The notes: a model not told the origin generated them from the sequence alone. 64,000 nucleotides of DNA from Nageia nagi (GCA_050084985.1 JBITNC010000001.1:89900001-89964000), one strand, 5' to 3'. Shown: positions 1-11,698, counted from the first letter of the stretch. Translations and numbers: made by a program.

Positions 1-610
1 TGCATGTTGGATATATTCAAGATATTCATCCCAAGACTTAGATGCTTGCCATAATAACTCTTCAAGAGTTGAACTATTTTCATATTCACCACCTCAATTT
101 GTCCATCTATTTGAATCTAAGAGGAAGTACTCCTCTTCAACCTTGTATTTATTATTTTCTAACAAACATGTCCAAAACTTGCCCAAAAATCTACTATCTC
201 TATCTGAAATAATGGAATTAGGCAACCAAAATGAACCCAAACATGAGAAAAGAATAAATTTGTAACATCTTGTCTTGTTATAGTATTTTTTAAATGGAAT
301 CAAAATACATATCTTGCTAAATCTATCCTGAAAAATAAATAAATAGTCGTGACGCTTCTTAGTCATAGGCAATCCTCCCAAAACATTCATTGAGATACAC
401 TCCCATGTATGGGAAGGTACTAGAAGTGGCTGATACAAACCTAATATCCTATTACTTGGCTTGCTAGTGCAATAAAAAGAATACCCCTTTATGTACTTGG
501 CAACTTGATCTTGCATCTTTGGCCAATATATATACCTTTGTAAATTGTACAATGTCTTTCCAACCCTTAAATGTCGTACAATCTTTGAAGTATGTGCTTC
601 TCTAATTAGT
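1..610 (-). pseudogene. Chromovirus-type Ty3/gypsy integrase fragment
   Basis: Part of a retrotransposon integrase, the enzyme that joins element cDNA to the host chromosome. Read on the minus strand it enters through a degraded H2C2 zinc-binding segment near 480-610: both histidines are visible, and the Cys pair is reduced to one Cys in YSFYCTSK. It then runs into the catalytic core. The first catalytic Asp is replaced by Asn (SMNVLGGLP); the second is kept in SDRDSRFLGKFW. The third acidic residue and the C-terminus lie beyond the window edge. The frame is open for 152 codons (94-552), the longest surviving coding stretch of this element. It is the downstream continuation of the RNase H and RT pieces at 667-1802. 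Family assignment is firm; exact clade is not. Confidence 0.85.
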
Positions 611-666
611 CCAATTCTTTCACCTGAAAGTACACATAATGCATTAAAATGATAAAGAAGTCCATT

Positions 667-1240
667 TTACAAATGAAATTTATCCAAACCCCCATACTTG
701 TACCTATTTGAAGAAAATTGCTCATACACCTCTCCAAAGTCTGGATCCTGCACATATGCCTTTGAAAATGACTTAGACAGAAAAAGAAGTAATTTTAGCA
801 CTGAGAGGGAACTCATTAGACTTTGTTTACACATCACTAACAAACTAAAATCAGTATTGTAGATCATTTATAGTGTGTAATATTTAGTTTTAGGTGGCCT
901 AGAAAGCAATTCAGTAACCTTATTCTATATTCCTTTCTTATACAAGATAACTAGATGAAATTGTTGCAGAAAACCCATCCATCTATAGTGTCTAGTTTGT
1001 TGCAATTTTGATTGAGTTTGTAAATACTTTAATGTTTTATATTAGTATGAATGATTTTTTCTTTATCCATTAAGTAATGTTTCCATTTTTTACCAACTTG
1101 AACCAATGCATACATTTCCTTATCATAAGTAGGATAATTCAAAATAGCCCCACTAAACTTTTCAGAATGATAGGAAATTGGTCTACCTTCTTGTAACAAA
1201 ATGGCTCCTATGGCATAGTCACTTGTATCAGTATCCACTT
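667..1240 (-). pseudogene. Chromovirus-type RNase H and pre-integrase spacer fragment
   Basis: RNase H domain of the same polyprotein; in life it degrades the RNA strand of the RNA/cDNA hybrid. The minus-strand translation 1029-1238 shows the family hallmarks TSDYAIGAILLQ, GRPISYHSEKFSG, LNYPTYDKEMYALV and a W-K-H-Y-L motif. The spacer between RNase H and integrase is at 667-867 and includes the conserved D-P-D-F segment. At least one frameshift lies between the two blocks and a stop follows the HTNIKH segment. It lies directly between the RT half (1265-1802) and integrase (1-610), in normal gypsy order RT-RH-INT. Confidence 0.85.
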
Positions 1241-1264
1241 CAAATGGATTCTACAAATTAGGAA

Positions 1265-1802
1265 GTGTTAGCATAGGTGCACTAATAATCTTTGCTTCAA
1301 AGTATCAAAAGATGTTTGTTGTTGTTTCTCCCATTGGAAAACATGCCTCTTTCCAATTACATCATGTAAAGGTGAAGCAATATGAGAAAAATCAAAAATA
1401 AAATTTCTCAAATATTGGATAGCACCTAAGAAACTCCTCATTTTAGTTACATTATATGGCATTGGCCATTATAATATAGCACTTACTTTACTAAGATCTA
1501 TCTTAAGTTGTCCATGACAATTAACATGGCCCAAATACTCTAAAGACTCTTTGCCAAACTCACATTTCGAATGTTTCAATAATAAAGTTTTTCTATGTAA
1601 ATTTTGAAATACTTGTATAATATGTACAATATGTTCTTCTCAAGTATAACTATAAATAAGAATATCATCAAAGTATACAAAAATAAAAGAATTAATAAAT
1701 GGATGAAGCACATCATTCATTAACCTATTTATAGTGGCTGGTGCATTGCAAAAACCAAATGGAAAAACAAGCCACTCAAATAGGCCTTATATTTTCTTGA
1801 AA
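1265..1802 (-). pseudogene. Chromovirus-type reverse transcriptase, C-terminal half, interrupted
   Basis: Second half of a Ty3/gypsy reverse transcriptase, which copies element RNA into DNA. Reading the minus strand from 1802 downward, the palm motif [12 protein letters not shown] is followed by [14 protein letters not shown], the active-site box YFDD (codons at 1664-1675), the KCEFG...EYLGH segment, and the thumb/connection region with MRSFLGAIQYLRNF near 1380-1450. The motif style is that of CRM/Reina-like chromoviruses rather than the Tekay type, but I cannot assign the clade. At the high-coordinate end coding stops abruptly where LTR-like sequence begins (about 1798-1803). The missing N-terminal half is found at 24695-25140, in the same strand and frame. 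Several in-frame stops are present. Confidence 0.9.
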
Positions 1803-2640
1803 TATCTAGACACTCAAAAATAATATATCTTTTGTTGAAAGGAAGAAGGATGAAAAAATAATGAGTAAATATAGAGTTTGCTTAAGGCACCCAATTGCTA
1901 GCGATTCATACCTAATCGCTAGTGACTTGGTCCAATCATTGGTGTCTAACACCCAAATCGTCAATGAATCTATAGAAAGAAAAATCAAAATAGAAATGGT
2001 AATGTTAGAGGAATCTTGGGAAAAATAAAGGATGATGAGTGATTCACCACTTATCCTATTGATCCCTAACTCAGATAACACCCATGACTAAGCTAGATAA
2101 GCTTCCTTCCTTAGTTTTTTATCCCTAAAAGTGGCAACTTTTCTTGTTGCCAAAAACTATAAATAAAAGCCTTCAAATATGAAGAAAGGGCCCCAATATT
2201 GAATGCAAGACTACTCTATTAAAATGTATACAGGATTTTGTTCATTTAGGTACATTATCATTTCATTTTTTATGTTTATCTATGATCCTTTCATATTGCT
2301 TTAATGATTTTAGATAGGTATGTTTGATGAGTTTGTTATTTGCTTATGTGTAGGGATAATAGATTTGGAGTAGCTAAACTTGAAGAGTTGAAGAAGAAAA
2401 AGAAATCCATATTTCCTATAGGTTTATAAAGACAAATCCTTCAAGCTTGTAGACATCAAAACTAGGCCTACAAAGGCCTTTATCATTCTTGTGTAAAAAG
2501 CCCTCTGTACAAGGCAACAGATCAAAATGAATTTGTTATTTGTAATCATTTTGAGGTTTATACCAAAGAACAATAAATAATTTTATTTGTTGTAACATAT
2601 CTTTATTTTCATGCGTGTAGAGTTACTTTTTGGGTAAACA
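1798..2640 (+). repeat. 5' LTR of the Tat-like element
   Basis: Clearly homologous to 23860-24694 over its whole length: both contain GGATGAAAAAATAATGA near the start, an AACTATAAATAA box, an AATAAA-type signal near the end and the terminus AGTTACTTTTTGGGTAAACA. The right edge (2640) is exact. The left edge is ambiguous: it starts either at the TG at 1798 or just after the AAA at 1800-1802, because the first bases differ from the other copy by small indels. Many substitutions separate the two LTRs, so the insertion is old. Confidence 0.88.
2158..2165 (+). promoter_or_regulatory. TATA box in the 5' LTR
   Basis: TATAAATA in the context AAAAACTATAAATAAAAGCC, about 360 bp into the LTR. The same box is at 24213-24220 in the 3' LTR. 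Conservation in both LTRs, plus strand, agrees with element orientation. An AATAAA-like signal lies about 400 bp further on (2569-2575 and about 24627-24632), as expected for U3-R-U5 order. Confidence 0.55.
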
Positions 2641-3382
2641 TTCTAGCATTAGGAGGGCATCTTACATGCAAATTGCATCAAAAATGAGGTGCATGGGGTA
2701 TTTTCTATATTTTAGTGTTTGTTTTAGTATCTTGTGTCTTATGGTATTGTTATTGATTTCATGTTATTTTTTGTATTTTTTGTTTGCTATATGTGCTATG
2801 TAAATGCCAACAACCCAAAATTAGATGCTAATGACTTAAGTGAAATGCCAACAATTGGGAATTAAAAGTGTGAAACACCAACAATTCAAAATAAAGGATA
2901 TACATTTCAACTTTCATCAATTCTAAAAGCGTGACTTAGGAACTAAAATGGAAGAAGGAAATAAACCCATTTTCTATGATTTTTGTGCTCAGATTACATA
3001 TAGGAAGGGTAGATGAATGTTTAGGTAACATGCATTATTTTACTTTATTTTAGTGAATTGCATGAATGACATTTATCTCTCTTTTTTTCTTTGGGTAGGG
3101 AGTGTACTAACAAACTCACCTAAAACTTTCCATTATGCCCACTTATGCTCTCCCTTTATGTTGAAAGGCAATCTTAGGTGATCAAAATGGTTGCAATAGG
3201 AAAGAGTAAATGAACCTTTTTTATTTTCTCACTTTATTTCACTAAGATTGGTAATAAACTCTCATTAAATTACTTTTGCACTCAGAAGGAGGAATTAAAT
3301 TTCACTAAGCATGGAATGAATATAAGGTTAATTTATCAGGTTTAAGGTAGATTAGAACATATTAAATTGGTTAATTGATTGG
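2641..3382 (+). other. Untranslated leader of the Tat-like element, with uncertain primer-binding site
   Basis: Begins right after the 5' LTR with TTCTAGCATTAGGAGGGC. This position should hold the tRNA primer-binding site. It does not match the initiator-Met PBS used by the other elements in this window and may be a decayed site for another tRNA; I cannot name it. The rest is AT-rich, without coding potential. It contains loosely repeated AATGCCAACAA units near 2810-2890. Confidence 0.4.
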
Positions 3383-3735
3383 GTGGGTATTTACCTTCAC
3401 ATTAATACTCTTCTTATCTTCCTTACCACTCTAAAAGGAGGTCAAAGAATTATGACTCGAAGAGGAGTTAAAGAATCTTATCTAAAGAAAATTTACTTCA
3501 CATTAATACTCTTCTTATCTACCTTACCACTATTGATTTTTATACTTCTTGTGAATCAATCGACCACACCATAAGTTGTAGAGCCAAAACCTGGAGATGA
3601 ATACTGGGTTCATAGGTTAGAAGTCATCACTTCCTGCCATACAACTATAAATAAGGGGGATATGCTTGAATTCCACTATCAAGGTAGTTTTCAATGGCAT
3701 TCCTCTTGCCCTATTACACTAAGGGGACCAATTTA
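3383..3735 (+). pseudogene. Short ORF with a membrane-spanning segment, upstream of gag
   Basis: One frame stays open from 3383 to 3735 except for a single TAA at 3571-3573. It encodes about 117 codons. After a basic stretch (MTRRGVKESYLKK) comes a strongly hydrophobic segment of about 20 residues (IYFTLILFLSTLPLLIFILL), then a soluble part containing VEPKPGDEYW, a lone Cys and KGDMLEFHYQG. The layout looks like a signal-anchored small protein. The KGDML..HY.G stretch faintly resembles the first strand of FKBP-type prolyl isomerases, but it is too short to claim. It lies in the leader of the Tat-like element, about 1 kb before gag coding becomes recognisable. It could be an extra element ORF, a captured host fragment, or chance. 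Confidence 0.35.
3393..3534 (+). repeat. Local direct duplication (about 37 bp, 105-bp spacing)
   Basis: The segment CTTCACATTAATACTCTTCT plus the following ATCTTCCTTACCACT occurs at about 3393-3429. It recurs at about 3498-3534 with one or two changes. The duplication creates the hydrophobic stretch of the overlapping ORF twice, in different frames. Confidence 0.7.
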
Positions 3736-4679
3736 GATACCAAGCCAATACTTAGCCATAGATTGCCTATAGGAATATCAGCCTACCTTATTTAAACACT
3801 TGACTAGACAAAATCACTTAAGAAAACTAATAATACTAAAATTTACAATCCACATCATTCACACTAAAAATATTAATTCAATACATCAAAAACCTAGAAA
3901 AGATAATCACACTGAAAAGGTAAGTATATATATAGGTTGATTTGTATAATTTTCTCATTAAATCTAAAAATAAAATGGAATTATTATGTTTGATGTTTGT
4001 TTTATAGTGTGATAGGAAAAATTCAAATAAAAAACAAAATAAAATTACACTATTCTCAAATTACTCATCAAGAGCAAGAACTCAATAATGAAAACTATTT
4101 AGAAGAATGAATAAGTCATCATTCTAGTAGAAAAATTTCAAGGAGAGAAACTCCTTGAGAAATAAACACAACTTATTTACATCCTGTTGATAATGAATTA
4201 GATATAGTTGGATAATGTTTAACACAGTTAAGGATCTCGCATTGTTCACATGCTGATAGTATTTCCCTAAATCTAGATTATTTATCAGAAGATATGTAAT
4301 CATTTGATAGTGTAGAAGATATTGTATTAAAAAATAGACCACCTGCATAAACTTATTTAGCTGATATTATACTTTAAGAGGCCCTTTCAAACTAAGTATG
4401 ATCATATCACATGATATCTCCCGAATGGACGTATAGTTCAATCGTATTTACAAAGAGATGACTATACTCCTTCCACTATTTCTAGGCAAATGGAAAAATT
4501 TGATGATTGAATCTCTATAAATATAGCTACTCTTATACCACAATCTATAAACTATACTAGGGTTTAAAATAATCCTTCCTATGTTTTAAAATCGAATACA
4601 TCCACTTCTTTTTCAAGTCATAGAACTCCTAGACAAAGACATGAAGTGAGAAAGAGCCTTGATTACATAAGAAAAAAAA
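3736..4679 (+). other. Leader of the Tat-like element, no clear gene
   Basis: AT-rich sequence with short open stretches on both strands and no recognisable domain. Weak coding character (Gln/Asn-rich frames resembling gag N-termini) appears from about 4590. The true gag start may lie near 4417, where an ATG is followed by frames leading toward gag; no start can be chosen with confidence. Confidence 0.4.
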
Positions 4680-6550
4680 TTACCTCAAAATAATATACAA
4701 CACCAACAACAAATGGTTTTTTATAATCCAAATGTACAACAACAAACTAAACTTGTAGGATTCATTCAACAACCATGATTACAAGCACAACTCATGCTCA
4801 ATATATATCAAAATAGGTTACCAAAAAGATAACCTAATACGAAAAAGATTTGTATTCAATATAAATCTAATCAAATGATAGGTAAAGATAAAAAACAATA
4901 ACCTAGAGCCCAATCTCTATCTTCCTAAGCTCAAGGAGTACATAAATACCAAGACCCTTACTTAGCTAATAAAAAAGAAGCTTTGTTTAAGAAGCAACAA
5001 GATGAGCTTCAAAAGTATCATTTACCTCCACTTAGAAATAAGGATCAATAACATTACCCTCTCACACCTTTATAGCTACAATAAATGCAACAACAACTAC
5101 CTCCATATCAACCTCCACCACCTTCTCCATCGTATGATGGAGTTTACTATGATGCCTAAACACCCTCTGGACAAAGATATGATCCATTCCCAAGGTATGA
5201 AGAAAAACTTGATCATAGAAATGATGAATAACCCATACATCAAAATTAACTAGAAAAACATGATACTCTTCATAAAATATTTATGGAAATTGAAAAGGAG
5301 CTACACTTACAAAGTAAACAAAAAGTATCATACGAAACCATTTGCAATGAACCAATTCATCCAAGTGTTCCTAAAAAGGAAATTCTTTTCAAATTTGAAA
5401 TTCCAAAAATTGAGTCATTCAAAGGAAAGGAGGATCCTAAAGAAAATCTTAGGAAATTTAAATGTTCAAGTTATATTATTGCTAATGATGATGCATTAAT
5501 GTTGCACATTTTTCCTATGACACTTGCTAGACAAGCAATGGATTGGTATAACAACTTAATAGAATATAGTATTTATTCATACTCACAATTGGAAAACTTA
5601 TTTTTGGAACATTTTAAGATAAATATCAATGATAAAACTTCCATCACTAATCTTACAAGATTACAACAATTTTACGATGAGTCAATTATTGACTTCATCT
5701 CAAGATGGAGGGTAATTTTGCAAGCATGCCTTACACTTTACCTTAAGAAGAATTGGTAAAAATATTTAGTTAAATTTGTTTAAAGCCTATTGCTAGTATC
5801 TTATTAATTCAACAACACAAGATCTTTGAAGAATCCATTTCTCAAGAGGTTATAATTGAAAAGGTCAAAATACAATATGGTGAAATAAAAGCCAAGAAAA
5901 AAGAGCCTTATGTTAAAAACAAAAATTAAATGGAATAGATAAATAAACCATTAGTGGATAACAAAGTTTATATCATTAAATAAGTAGAACCAAATCCTCC
6001 ATAAATTTATGAAAATAGCTTTAAATCACTAAGAAAATTTACACCTTTGTCAAAATATCTTTATGATATCTTAAAGAAACTTTGCGATCATCAAATAATT
6101 ACATTACCAGAAATAAGACTTGAATGACCAAATACTAAAAATAGTAGATGGTATAATGAGAAAGAATATTATCATTTTTATTGTCAAAAAGGGCATGAAA
6201 TAAATAACTATATGGCTTTACAACATAAAATCCAAAACTTAATTTATCAAGGAAAGTTGGAAGTTGATAATCCCTTAGCTATTCCTAATCAAAACTTAGG
6301 AATTTATTAAAATACTCTCCATCAACATCAGGCTAATAATGTGTTGTTACACCCCCTTGAAAATAAGGTAATACATAACTAGAGTTATGATAATTCCACC
6401 TTTATAGGGATGGTAAACATTACTACAAGAGCACAAAGGGTACAAGGAAGAGAAAATAATATTCCATACAATCAACTAGAGGGGGTTGGCATACAACCCA
6501 ATATACCTAGACCTCAACCACTTAAGGTTTTAGTGAAAGAAGCCTTACAT
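4680..6550 (+). pseudogene. Gag of the Tat-like element (decayed)
   Basis: Gag forms the virus-like particle that packages element RNA. The N-terminal part is Gln/Pro-rich (YQPPPPSPSYDGVYYDA near 5098-5155). The best-preserved block is 5283-5759 (158 codons), the retrotransposon gag core: FEIPKIESFKGKEDP, the LMLHIFPMTLARQAMDWYNN segment and the YSYSQLENLFLEHF helix. Further on, near 6150-6240, a zinc-finger remnant appears as Y-HFYCQKGHEINNYMALQH, with one Cys left. Several frameshifts and stops separate these blocks. Related gag sequences occur at 44640-46850 (minus) and 52080-52860 (plus). Sure of family; the start is unknown. Confidence 0.85.
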
Positions 6551-6779
6551 TAGCAATTGAAGAATTCACAAGTGAAAATGTCCCTATTTGAGTTACTACA
6601 ACAATCCAAAAATCATAGGGATGTGATGAACCAACTACTATAGACCAATGAATTAGATATAATGATCTAGAAAGTTTTGTATATTTTGTATGAAACATTA
6701 AAATAAGTCAAAAACCTACTATTATTTTCTATGATCATGAAATCAAATAGTCAAATGAGACACATAGTCAAGATCCTTG

Positions 6780-7130
6780 CTTGCATATCATAGCTAAAGT
6801 GGATGAAAAGGCCTTTAAAAGGATATTAATTGATGAAGGTTTAACAATAAGCATTATCTCAACAACTACCTATAAGAATTTAAATCTTCCATTCTCACAT
6901 ATTTGTGCACTAACCAACAATGGGATCCATTTTGTTACCTATTATTGTAGGATCTAAAACAATGCAAATAGTATTGCAAGTAATTGAAGGAGAAGTAACT
7001 CAATACAATGTCCTTTTAGGGAGATCTTGGATTAGAGACATGCAGTGTGTCCCATAAACTTATCATAACTATTTAAAGTACATTCATAAAGGTGTGGTGA
7101 ATTGTGTACATGGGGATGAAAATCCCTATT
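6780..7130 (+). pseudogene. Aspartic protease of the Tat-like element (decayed)
   Basis: Retroviral-type protease that would cut the Gag-Pol polyprotein. The substrate-cleft strand is seen as FKRILIDEGLTISIIS (about 6810-6865). The catalytic D-G-G/D-S-G triad is reduced to D-E-G. The downstream flap and dimer part reads YNVLLGRSWIRDMQCVP, then a stop, then TYHNYLKYIHKGVV (about 6995-7110), which is highly characteristic of Tat-lineage proteases. The two parts are in different frames. It follows gag and precedes a roughly 1.1-kb linker and RT. Confidence 0.8.
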
Positions 7131-8270
7131 CGCATTGGAATAGCACACACTTATCAAAATAAGTAGCTATACCATCCACTCATTACTTTATGACAGCAAT
7201 ATTATCAAAAAAACCATCAATTACAGGAGTGGGTAAAAATAATCTCCCTTTAAATTCTTCAAAAGAAGAACACATTATTAATCAAGAATTACCCAATATT
7301 CAAAATATTAGTAATAATTTACCATCATAAATAGAACCAATGTCTCAAGAAATATGTACATAGGAAGAAACAACATTAAAGTTCGATGATATAAAGAAAA
7401 TAATAAGTCATAAAACATTTATCCCATGATCATAAAACTAATAGACTATGGTATAGGAGAATTTAGAATTTATGATGTCATTTTTAGTGTTCCTTCTGCC
7501 CAAGAAATAGGAAAACCAAAAAAATCCTCTATTTTAGTAGGACAATTGGTGCCACTGGGGAAAGTATGAAATTAAACATTATTTATTTATAAAGGTCCTA
7601 TAGAACCTCCTATCCTTCCTTTACCACAACCTCATGAGGGTGTGTTTTGTAACTCATTAGAATATTTATCACCTTATGTGAAGTTGTTTGTTCGAAAATA
7701 TTTTGATAGATGTTAATGGAAAGGATAAGGTTTAGGATAGTATGAACAAGGACCTGGATATATAATCAATATTTATTACCAACTACCCACTGATAAAATA
7801 GGATTAGGATATAGAAGTAAAAATTGAAAAAAATTTGGCTGCAAGATAATTAAATTAGAACAAAAGATATTAAAGTTTGAAAAGCCATTTGAGAGATCCA
7901 AAGAAGTAATAAGTCGAGATAATGTGGGATATGAAACATTATCTTTAGAAATATTATTACTTGATGATATATCAAGTAATATGGTTGAAATCATAGAAAT
8001 ATTTAATGAAGTTTCAAAAAAAATGTCTTTTGAATGGTCCAAGAGTGACGAGTTTGAATCATTAAGTCTAGCTAATTCAAATAGTTCTTCATCATATATT
8101 TTTGTGGATGAACATACTACAAAATTTACATTAATTTATAAACAACTTACAATAAAATACTTTAAATATATAGATACCATATTACAAACCTCATACTTCA
8201 CTATAAACACCACTCTAGAAAATCAACATCTGGGTGAAGATGAAGAATATAACATAAAAGATAAAAATTG
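7131..8270 (+). pseudogene. Protease-RT linker of the Tat-like element
   Basis: Poorly conserved spacer between protease and RT. The stretch from 7924 is one open frame of 183 codons running into the RT N-terminus at 8475. It is acidic and Ser/Asn-rich (DEFESLSLANSNSSSSYIF) without a domain I recognise. A long variable linker here is normal for the Tat lineage. There are stops before 7900. Confidence 0.6.
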
Positions 8271-9290
8271 GATTCCAATACTAAATCAATTGGAAGAAGC
8301 ATCTCATATGTTAATTGAAGAAACTATTGAAGTTTATTTAAGTGATGATCCTAATAACCCTAAAATTATCCAACTAGGGAAGTCATTAACTAAAAATGAG
8401 AAACAAGAATTTGTTTCTATACTTAAAGAAAGGCAAAAAATATTTATGTGGTCATATGCTGATATGCCTGGATGAGATACTAACTTGGTGGTACATAACT
8501 TTGGTATTAAATAAGATGCTAAACCTATCAATTAAAAATTATGAAAAATGCATCCAATAATAACATTGATGGTGAAATAAGAATTACAAAAAATTTTAGA
8601 AGTCAAATTTATTCATCCCATTGATTATTCTGACTAGATTTCCAACATGGTACTAGTTAAAAAGTCAAATGGAAAAATTCACATATTCATAGATTTTAAA
8701 TACTTGAATAAAGGTTTCCCTAAGGGTGATTTCCCACTACTAAACATATATAGTTTGGTTGACTCTACTGCAAGACATGAAATGCTCTCTCTTATGGATG
8801 GATTTTTAGGGTATAATTAGATAAATTTAGCATCAAAAGATCAACATAAAACAACATTTACAACACCTTGGGGAATGTTTTGCTACAAAGTAATGCCATT
8901 TGGTTTAGAAAATGCAAGATCCAATTATCAAATGGAAATGATGTATATTTTCCTTGATTACATGCATGATATTGTGGAAGATTATGTAGATGACATATTA
9001 GCTAAATCTAGGTACTCATCAAAATATTTGATAGATTACTAGAGCATAGTATTCAATTAAATCCTAAAAAATGTGCTTTTAGGGTAACTTCAAGAAAATT
9101 ATTAGGATTTATTATTTTCAAGTGAGAAATTGAAGTAGATCCAAATAAAATAAAAGCAATAGTAAACATTCTACCCCCATAAAACATAAAATAATTACAA
9201 ATTTTGTAGGGTATGCTGTAAGCTATAAGATATTTTATTTCTTAGCTATCGAATAAGTGTAAACTATTCAATAAGTTGTTAAAGAAGAAA
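8270..9290 (+). pseudogene. Reverse transcriptase of the Tat-like element (decayed)
   Basis: Starts in the open frame ending at 8475, with the conserved pre-RT segment KNEKQEFVSILKERQKIFMWSYADMPG, then a stop. RT motifs follow: an FIHPIDYSD block, NMVLVKKSNGKIHIFIDFKYLN, the LMDGFLGYN segment, FTTPWGMFCYKVMPFGLENA and the catalytic YVDD (codons 8983-8994). After YVDD the frame shifts and the thumb region is badly eroded. The active-site box survives, but more than ten stops or shifts rule out activity. Motif wording is that of Tat/Ogre RTs and matches the second copy at 54600-55430. Confidence 0.88.
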
Positions 9291-9780
9291 ATTACATTCC
9301 ATTGGGAAAATGAACAACAAGAAGCATTTAATGAAATAAAATGCTATCTTTTATCACCCCCAGTGTTAGTTCCACCTAAAGGAGGGGAGCCATTCCTATT
9401 ATATATGCTTGCTATGGAATAAACATTAAGAACTATGCTTTCTTAAAAAAATGAAAGTAATAAAGAACAAGCTATATATTACCTTATCCAAACCTTATTT
9501 GGATATAAAATTAAATATGTATATTTAGAAAAATTATGTTTGGCTATGATTTTTGCAACTAAAAAATTGAGACATTATATATTCAATCACACTACATACA
9601 TAATTACTAAAGTAGATCCTTTGAAGTATATGATGAACAAAACCTATAAAAATGCAAGAACATATAAATGAATCATGCATTTAATTGAATTTTATTTCTA
9701 ATTTATAAGCCAAAAGTAAATCAAAGGTCAAGTCATAGCTGATTATCTCATAGAAGCACCTTTATCCGATGATAAACCAC
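9291..9780 (+). pseudogene. Gypsy RNase H of the Tat-like element (decayed)
   Basis: First (standard Ty3/gypsy) RNase H. Visible blocks are KEQAIYYLIQTLFGYKIKY, a LCLAMIFATKKLRHYIFNHT stretch, VDPLKYMM and the C-terminal GQVIADYLIEAPL near 9725-9765. These are the signature of Tat-lineage elements, where this domain is followed by a second RNase H. Stops replace several conserved codons. It lies between RT and the archaeal-type RNase H. Confidence 0.82.
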
Positions 9781-9839
9781 TCATCATTGAACTACAAGAT
9801 GAACATGTTTTTCAATTAGATGAGATGGAAATCCCTATG

Positions 9840-10260
9840 GACCCTAAAGAATATTGGGATATGGTGATATATTTTGATGGATCAAGATGCGATAAAAGTG
9901 AATTTGCAGGTGTTGTTTTTGTCACACCTCAAGGAGTTTTATACCCTATTCCTTTAAACTTAATTTTTCATGTACAAATAACAACACTGAGTATGAAGCC
10001 CTAATATTAGCTATAAAGATGGCCATTAAATTAAAAATAAAGAAAGTTAAATTCATTAGTGATTCATTGCTAATTATAAATCAAGTTAAAATAATCTTTC
10101 AATGTAAAGAACCTTTGTTACAAAAATATAAAAAATTGGTAGATAATTTTCTCCTATCATTTGAAAAATATGATTTAGAAGCAATACCAAGATCAACCAA
10201 TAGATTTGTTGATGCTATGGCCTCAATTGGTACCTTGATATCAAAAAACCTCCATCAACA
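9840..10260 (+). pseudogene. Second, archaeal-type RNase H (aRH) of the Tat-like element
   Basis: An additional RNase H domain found in Tat/Ogre elements and thought to substitute for or support the first. All four catalytic acidic positions can be read: Asp in YFDGSRCDKSEFAG, Glu in TEYEALILA, Asp in FISDSLLI and Asp in FVDAMAS. A single frameshift around 9980 separates the first strand from the rest. From 10019 the frame is open for 156 codons. It is the best-preserved enzyme domain of this element and the main reason for placing it in the Tat lineage. Confidence 0.88.
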
Positions 10261-11620
10261 AACTATTCACATCGAGATCATTCAAATTACTCAATCCTCA
10301 TTGGAAATGGTTGGAGTAGAACACACAATTCTTGATATAACAATGGAAGATAAGAATTTATGGCATACCCAGTTAGTCAAATTCTTAAGAGATGGAATCC
10401 TACCTATCAATTTAACAAATTTAGCTAGGAAAGAATTTAAATTAAAAGCTTCTTATTTTTTGTATACTAGGGTATGTCCTATGTCATAGAATTTTTGATG
10501 GGATATTGCTTATATACTTAGAATGGGTGGACTTGCAAATTGCAATTTCATGCACCCATGATAGAATATGTGGAGGGCATTTTAGTGGCCCTACATTAAC
10601 AAAATGAATAATACGTATGGGATATTATTTTCCCACCATGGAACATGATTGCATTGAATATTTTAAAAATGTATTAAATATCAACAACATGCAAATTTAT
10701 TTAATCAACCATCATAAGCAATACAACCCATGCAATAATTATGGCCATTTTCAAGATGGGAATTAGACTTAATAGGAAAAATATCCCCTATTTCTTTAGG
10801 AGGGCACAAATTCATAATAATAGCTATGAAATAATTTACAAATTGGGTTGAAGCTATGCATATGATTCCAACAAAAGGACCAAAGATAGCAAAATTCATA
10901 GAATACCATATCATTTATCACTTTGTGATTCCTATTCAAATTATCATCAACAATGAAAAGAATTTTAAAACTAAGGAAGTATTAGCCATATGTAAAGGAT
11001 ATCATAGTTGAATTAGTTTTTCAATACTATACTATCCTCAAGGAAATGGACAAGCTGAGGCTATGAATAAAACCATTCATAGTATTTTACTTAAAATAGT
11101 TGATAATTCTCATAGAGATTGGCATGCTAGAATTGTACATGCTTTGTGGGCTTAATGCACTAGCATTTGAACTCCTACTGAGGCAACCCCATCTTCCTTA
11201 TTTTATGGATTAGAAGTAGTATTACCCCTAGAAATAGAAATCCCATCTCTACAAATCACACTGTAAGACTATATCATTAATGAAGTAGCTTGTCAAACAA
11301 GATTAGATCAATTGTTACTTCTAGATGAAAGAAGAGTTAAAGCATTAGAACACATGCATACCTACCACATTTGTATTAAATGAACCTTTTATATAAGGGT
11401 TAAGATTCATGATTTTAATATAGGATACCTAGTATTAAAATAAAATTAGCAAACTTTGCGAATGGAAACATAACTTTGGGATAAATTTGCTCCTAACTAG
11501 TTAGGACCATACCTAGTTAAAAGAAAATTTGGATCAGGATCATATCACTTAACTAAGTTGGAAGGTAATGAAGAAAGTGAACCAATAAACATCATGCATC
11601 TTCATCCCTTTTATAGTTAG
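10261..11620 (+). pseudogene. Integrase of the Tat-like element (decayed)
   Basis: After a linker and an eroded zinc-binding segment (10500-10700), the core begins with WPFSRWELDLIG, which carries the first catalytic Asp. It continues GGHKFIIIAMK, FTNWVEAM and the second site IINNEKNF, where Asp is replaced by Asn. The third site PQGNGQAEAMNKTIH keeps its Glu. The C-terminal domain reads GPYLVKRKFGSGSYHLTKLEG and ends near HLHPFYS at about 11619, where pol stops. Stop codons are scattered through it. In the Tat lineage integrase is the last pol domain, so everything after about 11620 is the 3' region. Confidence 0.87.
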
Positions 11621-11698
11621 AATTTTTTTTTGTTATTTATGTGCATATTGTAGATAATTAAATAGGATAAAAATCTTACAATGAACTAATACATATAA

